Shown here: in pieces, positions 6,099-10,905 of the stretch
Numbering within the stretch: the stretch's first letter is position 1
How the letters are laid out: each line of letters begins with the position of its first letter
Assembly: GCA_040235415.1 (NCBI GenBank)
Contig: JBECKR010000084.1
Span: 1-10,905 of the forward strand
Length of the DNA stretch: 10,905 nt
From: JBECKR01 sp040235415
GTDB lineage: Bacteria; Acidobacteriota; Polarisedimenticolia; Polarisedimenticolales; Polarisedimenticolaceae
Direction of reading: 5' to 3'
Program-made: the position numbers and the translations under genes
Notes under the pieces: model-generated
Told to the model about the DNA's origin: nothing
Database searches by the model: none
What the model saw: only the letters and a program-made list of their open reading frames with translations

Positions 6099-7502
6099 AT
6101 GGCGACGTCCCACCCCCACGAGCCCGCGCCGACGGTCACCGCGACGATGTCGCGCTGGGCCGCGCAGCTCGATTTCGAGGCCCTTCCGACGGCGGTCGTG
6201 CACCAGGCCAAGCGCTTCCTGCTCGACTCTCTCGGGTGTGCGCTCGGCGGCTACCGCCAGCGCGACGTCCGGATCGCGCTCGAGGTCCTCGGCGAGACCG
6301 CCGCGCCCGGGCCGTCCACGGTGATCGGCACCGGGGCGCGGATGGACCCGCCGAGCGCCTCGCTGCTGAACGCGCTCATGGTCCGCGTGATGGACTACAA
6401 CGACATCTACTGGAAGCAGGACCCGTCGCACCCGTCGGACCTGATCCCCGCGGCGCTGGCGTGCGGGGAGCGCGCCCGCGCCGACGGCCGCGAGCTCGCG
6501 GTCGGCATCGTGCTGGGGCACGAGTTCGAGATGCGGCTGTGCGAGGCGGCGTTCCCCGGCATCCGCGAGCGCGGCTGGCACCACGCGACGCTCACGGCCG
6601 TGGTCGCCCCGCTCGTCGCGGGCCGGCTGCTGCGGCTGTCGCCGGACAAGCTGCAGCACGCGATCGGGATCGGCGGCTCGCGGCACGCGACCTACGGGGC
6701 CGCGGTGTCCGGCAAGCTCACCATGATGAAGAACACCGTCGATCCGCTCGCGACCCAGAGCGGCGTGCTCGCGGCGCTGCTGGCCCAGCGCGGCTACACC
6801 GGCCCGGAGCACGTCGTCGACGGCAAGGAAGGTCTGGTGCACTGCACCGGACCGGAGTGGCGGCTCGACGTCCTGACCTCGGGGCTCGGCGAGTCGTGGC
6901 GCATCGAGCGCTGCGGCATGAAGGCCTACCCGACCGAGGCGCTGACCCACACGCCGATCTCGGCGTTGCTCGAAATCGTCCGCGAGCACCGACTCGAGCC
7001 CGAGCGCGTCGCCAAGGTCCGCGTGCGCTCGCTCGCTCGCGCGGCCGACATCCTGTCGGATCCCTCGAAGTACGACCCGCGCACGAAGGAGACCGCCGAC
7101 CACAGCCTCCCGTACGTCCTGGCGGCCGCGCTCGTCGACCGCCGCGTGACGCCGGCGCAGTTCGAGGAGCGCCGCATCCTCGACCCGCGGGTGCGGGCGC
7201 AGCTCGCCAAGATCGAGGTCGTCGCGGATCCGGAGATCGAGAAGGAGTTCCCCGAGCTGCAGCGCGCGGTGGTGCGGGTCGAGACCGAGGACGGCGAGGC
7301 GTTCGAGAAGACCGTCGACTACCCGAAGGGAGACCCCCGCAACCCGCTGACCGACGCGGAGATCGAGGAGAAGTTCGACGCGCTCGCGGAGCCGGTGCTG
7401 ACGGGCCCGGCCCGCGGTCGCCTGAAGGACGCGGTCTGGGGGCTCGACCGTCTGTCGTCGATCACCGAACTGATGGCCCTGACGCGCGCGGACCGCTTCT
7501 GA
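6099..7502 (+). CDS. MmgE/PrpD-family protein (2-methylcitrate-dehydratase-like)
   Basis: At 467 residues this has normal length for the MmgE/PrpD family, which includes 2-methylcitrate dehydratase PrpD and fungal cis-aconitate decarboxylase. These enzymes are free of iron-sulfur clusters and dehydrate or decarboxylate citrate-like acids. Family hallmarks are VMDYND (97-102), HPSD (111-114), the double His161-162, GKLTMMKNTVDPLA (205-218) with the following GVLAALLAQRGYTGP (222-235), the basic GMKAYP (273-278), ETADHSLPYVLAAAL (331-345), and the C-terminal YPKGDPRNPLTDAEIEEKF (408-426). The start at 6099 is fixed by GAGGAGGAG placed directly at the stop of the HD gene. Its position beside an aconitase-family gene suggests that it supplies the dehydration half-step (citrate-like acid to aconitate-like acid). 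A canonical prpBC partner is not visible, so the substrate is unassigned. Confidence 0.9.
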   Translation: MATSHPHEPAPTVTATMSRWAAQLDFEALPTAVVHQAKRFLLDSLGCALGGYRQRDVRIALEVLGETAAPGPSTVIGTGARMDPPSASLLNALMVRVMDYNDIYWKQDPSHPSDLIPAALACGERARADGRELAVGIVLGHEFEMRLCEAAFPGIRERGWHHATLTAVVAPLVAGRLLRLSPDKLQHAIGIGGSRHATYGAAVSGKLTMMKNTVDPLATQSGVLAALLAQRGYTGPEHVVDGKEGLVHCTGPEWRLDVLTSGLGESWRIERCGMKAYPTEALTHTPISALLEIVREHRLEPERVAKVRVRSLARAADILSDPSKYDPRTKETADHSLPYVLAAALVDRRVTPAQFEERRILDPRVRAQLAKIEVVADPEIEKEFPELQRAVVRVETEDGEAFEKTVDYPKGDPRNPLTDAEIEEKFDALAEPVLTGPARGRLKDAVWGLDRLSSITELMALTRADRF

Positions 7503-7521
7503 GGCGCGAACGGAGCACGGG

Positions 7522-9462
7522 ATGGGACAGACGGTCGTCGAGAAGATCGCGGAGCGGCACATGACGGAGGGCCCGGAGGGACGCCCGGTTCGCGCCGGCG
7601 ACTTCGTCACGGTGCGCCCGCGCCACGTCATGACGCACGACAACACCGCGGCGGTCATGAAGAAGTTCGCCGCCATAGGCGCGCCGCGCGTCCGCGATCC
7701 GCGCCAGCCGGTGTTCGCGCTGGACCACGACATCCAGAACCGCTCGAGCACCAACCTCGCGAAGTACCGCGATATCGAGGCGTTCGCGCGGCAGCACGGC
7801 ATCGACTTCCACCCCGCCGGGACGGGCATCGGACACCAGGTGATGTGCGAACGGCTGTACGCCGTCCCCGAGGCGCTCGTCGTGGCTTCGGACTCTCACA
7901 GCAACATGTACGGCGCGATGGGGGCGCTCGGGACGCCGGTGGTCCGCACGGACGCGGCGGCGATCTGGGCGACCGGGACGTTTTGGTGGCAGGTACCGCC
8001 GACGGTGCAGGTCGTGCTCGTGGGATCGCTTCCCGGAGGCACGACCGGGAAGGACGTCATCGTCACGCTGTGCGGCCGCTACGGAAACGGCGAGGTCCTG
8101 AACGCCGCGGTCGAGTTCGCGGGCCCCGGCGTCTCGACCCTGTCCATGGATCAGCGCATGACGATCGCGAACATGTCGACCGAGTGGGGGGCGCTCGTCG
8201 GCTGGTTCCCGATCGACGCGGTCACGCTCGGCTACGTCGAGTCGCGACGGGCGGTGCTCGGTGAGGAGGGGAGCGCCCGCGTCTCGGACGCGGAGGTCGA
8301 GCGCTGGAGGCGAGGTCCGCTGAGTCCGGACCCGGACGCGTCCTACGCGGCCAGGATCCGCCTCGACCTCTCGACCGTCAGCCCGCACGTCTCCGGTCCC
8401 GACAGCGTGCAGGTGATGGGCGCGCTCGCGGATCTCGAGGCCAGGCGCATCCCGATCCAGAAGGCGTACCTCGTGAGCTGCGTGAACTCCCGGGTCGAGG
8501 ACCTCGCGGCCGCGGCTCGGGCGATCGCGGGCCGGAGAGTCGCGGAGGGCGTCGAGCTCTACGTCTCCGCCGCGAGCGCCGAGGTCCAGCGCGAGGCCGA
8601 GCGGCTCGGGCACTGGGGCACGCTGCTCGAGGCGGGGGCGAGCCCGCTCCCGCCGGGCTGCGGACCGTGCATCGGGCTCGGCGCCGGCCTGCTCGAGCCC
8701 GGCGAGGTCGGGATCTCCGCGACGAACCGCAACTTCAAGGGGCGCATGGGATCGCGCGACGCGCGCTGCTACCTCGCGAGCCCCGAGGTCGTGGCGGCGT
8801 CGGCGGCCGCCGGCCGCATCGCGGGTCCGGGCGAGACGGCGCGGCGCGATCTCGATACGACCTGGGAGCCGCTCCAAGCGGTGGAGGGCCCGGACGAGGC
8901 GACCCGGATCCTGCCCGGATTCCCGGAAACGATCGCGGGGCGCGTGCTGTTCGTGCCGCAGGACAACCTCAACACCGACGGGATCTACGGCAAGGACTAC
9001 ACCTACCGCGAGGACATGACTCCCGAGGCGATGGCCGCGGTGGTGATGCAGAACTACGATCCGCAGTTCGCAGGCATCGTCAAATCGGGGGACATCCTCG
9101 TGGGCGCCCGGAACTTCGGAACGGGGTCGAGCCGGGAGCAGGCCGCGACCGCGCTGCACGCTGCCGGCGTGCGGCTGATCGTCGCCGCGAGCTTCTCGCA
9201 GACCTTCCTGCGCAACGCGTTCAACAACGGGTTCCCGTGCATCGAGTGCCCGGCGCTCGTGACGCGGCTGCGGGAGGCGTTCCGCAAGTCCCTCGAGGCC
9301 GGCACGAAGACGATCGTCGCGGGCGACGTCCTCGACGTCGACTTCGCGCGCGGCTCGGCGAGATTCCGCGAATCGTCGTTCCGATTCGCCCCGCTCGGCT
9401 CTGTGCCGCAGAAGCTCGTGGTGGCCGGCGGCGTCGAGAGCCTGGTTCGAGCTCAAATGTAA
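7522..9462 (+). CDS. Fused aconitase-superfamily hydro-lyase, homoaconitase/IPM-isomerase-like
   Basis: This 646-residue single-chain enzyme joins the catalytic (LeuC-like) and swivel (LeuD-like) domains, as fungal Lys4 does. The 4Fe-4S ligands are Cys320 in VSCVNSR and Cys380/Cys383 in PPGCGPC. Active-site motifs are THDNT (38-42), DHDIQN (68-73), GTGIGHQV (101-108), ASDSHSNMYGAMGALG (122-137), ATNRNFKGRMGS (400-411) and NFGTGSSREQAA (531-542). The domain join carries DNLNTDGIYGKDYTY (481-495) followed by MQNYD (509-513), which resembles Lys4. The swivel substrate loop reads SFSQTFLRNAFNNG (557-570), the F-x-R-N form of IPM isomerase and homoaconitase rather than the IHRSNL form of true aconitase. 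It starts 19 bases after the prpD-like stop, with GGAG upstream. The likely role is hydration of a cis-aconitate-like intermediate to an isocitrate-like acid; homocitrate chemistry is an inference. Confidence 0.9.
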   Translation: MGQTVVEKIAERHMTEGPEGRPVRAGDFVTVRPRHVMTHDNTAAVMKKFAAIGAPRVRDPRQPVFALDHDIQNRSSTNLAKYRDIEAFARQHGIDFHPAGTGIGHQVMCERLYAVPEALVVASDSHSNMYGAMGALGTPVVRTDAAAIWATGTFWWQVPPTVQVVLVGSLPGGTTGKDVIVTLCGRYGNGEVLNAAVEFAGPGVSTLSMDQRMTIANMSTEWGALVGWFPIDAVTLGYVESRRAVLGEEGSARVSDAEVERWRRGPLSPDPDASYAARIRLDLSTVSPHVSGPDSVQVMGALADLEARRIPIQKAYLVSCVNSRVEDLAAAARAIAGRRVAEGVELYVSAASAEVQREAERLGHWGTLLEAGASPLPPGCGPCIGLGAGLLEPGEVGISATNRNFKGRMGSRDARCYLASPEVVAASAAAGRIAGPGETARRDLDTTWEPLQAVEGPDEATRILPGFPETIAGRVLFVPQDNLNTDGIYGKDYTYREDMTPEAMAAVVMQNYDPQFAGIVKSGDILVGARNFGTGSSREQAATALHAAGVRLIVAASFSQTFLRNAFNNGFPCIECPALVTRLREAFRKSLEAGTKTIVAGDVLDVDFARGSARFRESSFRFAPLGSVPQKLVVAGGVESLVRAQM

Positions 9463-9463
9463 C

Positions 9464-9485
9464 AACGGTGTCAGACACCGTTTCG
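9464..9485. repeat. REP-like palindrome GGTGT-CAG-ACACC with GTTTCG tail (copy 4)
   Basis: AACGGTGTC and GACACCGTT flank a single central A, making a perfect 19-base palindrome (9464-9482) that can fold as an 8-bp stem with a CAG loop. The right arm runs into CCGTTTCG (9478-9485), one base different from the tail of copies 1 and 3. It begins one base after the aconitase-family stop and ends next to the Shine-Dalgarno sequence of the dehydrogenase gene, so folding there could affect mRNA processing or translation inside the operon. Confidence 0.7.
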
Positions 9486-9494
9486 GGAGGGGCG

Positions 9495-10679
9495 ATGGCG
9501 AAGCACACGGTGGTGGCGATGCCGGGCGACGGCATCGGGAAGGTCGTGTTGCCGGAGGCGGTTCGGGTGCTGCAGGCCGTCGGGTTCGACGCGGACTACG
9601 TTCGCGCCGACATCGGCTGGGACCTCTGGATCCACGAGGGCAACCCGCTGCCCGAGCGCACCGTCGAGCTCCTCGCGAGGCACCGTCTCGGGCTGTTCGG
9701 TGCGATTACCTCCAAGCCGAAGAAGGAAGCCGCCGCGGAGCTCGCTCCGGAGCTTCGCGAGCGCGGCTTCTCGTACTTCAGCCCGATCGTCGCGATGCGG
9801 CAGCGGTTCGGTCTCGACCGCTGCGTCCGGCCCTGCCGCAGCTTTCCCGGGAACCCCCTGAACTTCATCCGCCGCACCGCCGACGGGGGATTCGAAGAGC
9901 CGCGGGTCGACGCCGTGGTGTTCCGGCAGAACACCGAAGGGATGTACGCCGGGGTCGAGTGGACCGACCCGCCGGCGAAGGTGCTCGACGCCCTCCGGTC
10001 GCACCCGAAGTTCTCCGCCTTCGCCGGGGTGCGCGGTCCGGACCTCGCGGTCTCGACCCGCATCGTGACCCGGCCCGCGGCGCGCCGGATCGTCACGGCC
10101 GCGTTCGAGTACGCCCGCCGGCACGGCTACCGCTCGGTCACGGTGTGCGAGAAGCCGAACGTGCTGCGGGAGACCTCCGGCATGATGGAGGAGGTCGCGC
10201 GCGAGGTCCACGCCGAGTTCGACGACGTCGCGCTGTGGTCGACCAACATCGACGCCCAGATGATGTGGCTGACCAAGAATCCGGAGGACTACGGCGTCGT
10301 CGTCGCCGAGAATCTCTTCGGCGACATCGTGTCGGACGCGTTCGCGGGGCTCGTCGGCGGGCTCGGGTTCGCCTGCTCCGGCAACATCGGCGACGAGGTC
10401 GCGGTGTTCGAGCCGACCCACGGCTCCGCGCCGAAGTACGCCGAGCTCGACCCGCCCATCGTCAATCCGATCGCGATGATCCTGTCGGCGGCGATGCTCC
10501 TCGACCACGTCGGCGAGACCGCCGCCGCGGACCGAGTCCGCGACGCGGTCGCGGCGGTGGTCGCCGAGGGTCGGGTCCGGACCTACGACATGCTCAAGAT
10601 CTCCGGCGGACCGGACGCCGTCGCCCGCGGGGCGGCGACGACCGATCGGATGACCGATGCGATCATCGAGCGGCTCTGA
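9495..10679 (+). CDS. Isocitrate/homoisocitrate/isopropylmalate dehydrogenase family protein
   Basis: This 394-residue beta-decarboxylating dehydrogenase would oxidise an isocitrate-like hydroxyacid to a 2-oxoacid plus CO2. By comparison with E. coli Icd from memory, conserved residues are Ser96, Arg102, Arg112, Arg144 and Tyr151 (FRQNTEGMYAGVEW, 143-156), Lys220 (CEKPN), Asp253, Asp277 and Asp281 in the signature NLFGDIVSDAFAGLVGGLG, and EPTHGSAPKYA (306-316). Lys314-Tyr315 match the NADP-contacting pair of E. coli Icd, so NADP use is plausible. The residue matching Asn115, which touches the substrate gamma-carboxylate in Icd, is Ile98 (SPIVAMRQ), so plain isocitrate may not be the substrate. 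The ATG at 9495 is chosen for GGGAGGGG just upstream and the family-typical VVAMPGDGIG; the longer frame runs back into the aconitase gene. Confidence 0.88.
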   Translation: MAKHTVVAMPGDGIGKVVLPEAVRVLQAVGFDADYVRADIGWDLWIHEGNPLPERTVELLARHRLGLFGAITSKPKKEAAAELAPELRERGFSYFSPIVAMRQRFGLDRCVRPCRSFPGNPLNFIRRTADGGFEEPRVDAVVFRQNTEGMYAGVEWTDPPAKVLDALRSHPKFSAFAGVRGPDLAVSTRIVTRPAARRIVTAAFEYARRHGYRSVTVCEKPNVLRETSGMMEEVAREVHAEFDDVALWSTNIDAQMMWLTKNPEDYGVVVAENLFGDIVSDAFAGLVGGLGFACSGNIGDEVAVFEPTHGSAPKYAELDPPIVNPIAMILSAAMLLDHVGETAAADRVRDAVAAVVAEGRVRTYDMLKISGGPDAVARGAATTDRMTDAIIERL

Positions 10680-10905
10680 CCGCGGCGTGGCCGGCCGCAC
10701 CGGCGACGACGTCCGGTCGGACCTCCGGGTCGAGGTCGCCTCCCGGGACGGCGGCGGCCTCGTGCTGCAGATCGCGTCGAAGGTCGACCCGTACTACGGC
10801 ACGTCGATCCGGGACCTCGTGCGCGAGACGCTCGGCCGGCTCGCCGTCGCGGACGCCGAGATCCGGGTCGACGACCGCGGGGCGCTCCCATTCGTCATCG
10901 CGGCC
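10657..10905 (+). CDS. citD: Citrate-lyase-type acyl carrier protein (CitD), 5' part, cut by the window end
   Basis: Translation gives 83 residues that run off the window. The core SKVDPYYGTSIRDLVRETLG (41-60), then AEIRVDDRGALPFVIAA (67-83), matches the gamma subunit of citrate lyase as I recall it from Klebsiella and E. coli (conserved VRETL and VDD-K/R-GAL). In that family a serine near the N-terminus carries the phosphoribosyl-dephospho-CoA group. Ser21 in VRSDLRVEV is the best candidate here, although the local motif lacks the usual ESxDV form. The start is uncertain: the ATG at 10657 overlaps the dehydrogenase gene by 23 bases, and a GTG at 10687 follows its stop by 7 bases. Neither has a strong ribosome binding site. 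A malonate-decarboxylase carrier (MdcC) is less likely. It may be free-standing or fused to a CitE-like lyase beyond the edge. Confidence 0.72.
   Translation, partial: MRSSSGSDRGVAGRTGDDVRSDLRVEVASRDGGGLVLQIASKVDPYYGTSIRDLVRETLGRLAVADAEIRVDDRGALPFVIAA

Noticed and set aside
6099..9462. A canonical methylcitrate (propionate) operon based on the PrpD-family gene
   Set aside because: No prpB or prpC is present, the aconitase homologue has an IPMI/homoaconitase-type loop, and the next gene is an oxidative dehydrogenase that could not use 2-methylisocitrate.
7462..9465. A long minus-strand open frame opposite the aconitase-family gene (and similar ones at 6051-7829 and 9471-10700)
   Set aside because: The translations are Arg/Ala/Asp-rich without motifs and mirror real plus-strand genes carrying full active-site signatures.
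8667..9494. An N-terminal extension of the dehydrogenase frame upstream of 9495
   Set aside because: It overlaps the aconitase-family gene in another frame, gives Arg-rich sequence without motifs, and the ATG at 9495 has GGGAGGGG directly upstream.
1..10905. CRISPR arrays, tRNA or rRNA genes, transposases, phage or defence genes
   Set aside because: None was seen by reading. There are no regularly spaced repeats of CRISPR length, no recognisable tRNA arms in the gaps, and no frame with transposase or nuclease motifs.

Overview
This is a bacterial chromosome window of very high GC content, with dense coding on both strands and mostly gaps of 0 to 40 bases. Codon use is strongly GC-biased throughout, and no gene stands out as a recent import. 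Gene content and style fit an uncultured soil or sediment lineage such as Acidobacteriota, Gemmatimonadota, Rokubacteria or Eisenbacteria. No ribosomal or marker gene is present, so the phylum is a guess.

Layout: (1) Positions 1-1086, plus strand: the tail of an unidentified gene, overlapped by 4 bases by an EamA/DMT-type ten-helix transporter. (2) Positions 1118-5363, minus strand: a three-gene run read GH57 glucanase, galT, trxB. A perfect TATAAT lies upstream of the GH57 gene. GH57 and GalT belong to alpha-glucan and hexose-phosphate metabolism. TrxB is a canonical thioredoxin reductase whose presence here looks incidental. (3) Positions 5364-5527: a divergent intergenic region with candidate promoters for both directions. 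(4) Positions 5528-10905, plus strand: a tightly packed operon encoding an HD-like protein with a broken HD dyad, a MmgE/PrpD-family dehydratase, a fused IPMI/homoaconitase-like aconitase-family enzyme, an isocitrate/homoisocitrate dehydrogenase-like enzyme, and the start of a citrate-lyase-type acyl carrier protein (CitD) cut by the window edge.

The main point of interest is region 4. The genes together encode every step type needed to interconvert a citrate-like tricarboxylate with its isocitrate-like isomer, decarboxylate that isomer oxidatively, and (if citE/citF follow) split the citrate-like acid by a citrate-lyase mechanism. The family assignments are firm. The substrate is not known, and the sequence features of the aconitase and the dehydrogenase argue against plain citrate and isocitrate. 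Homocitrate or another citrate homologue is my working guess.

A second layer is a set of short palindromes (GGGGA-N3-TCCCC and GGTGT-N3-ACACC types). They sit in the gaps directly beside stop codons, and three of the four share a CGGTTTCG-like tail. They look like REP-type elements. No transposase that could mobilise them is present in the window.
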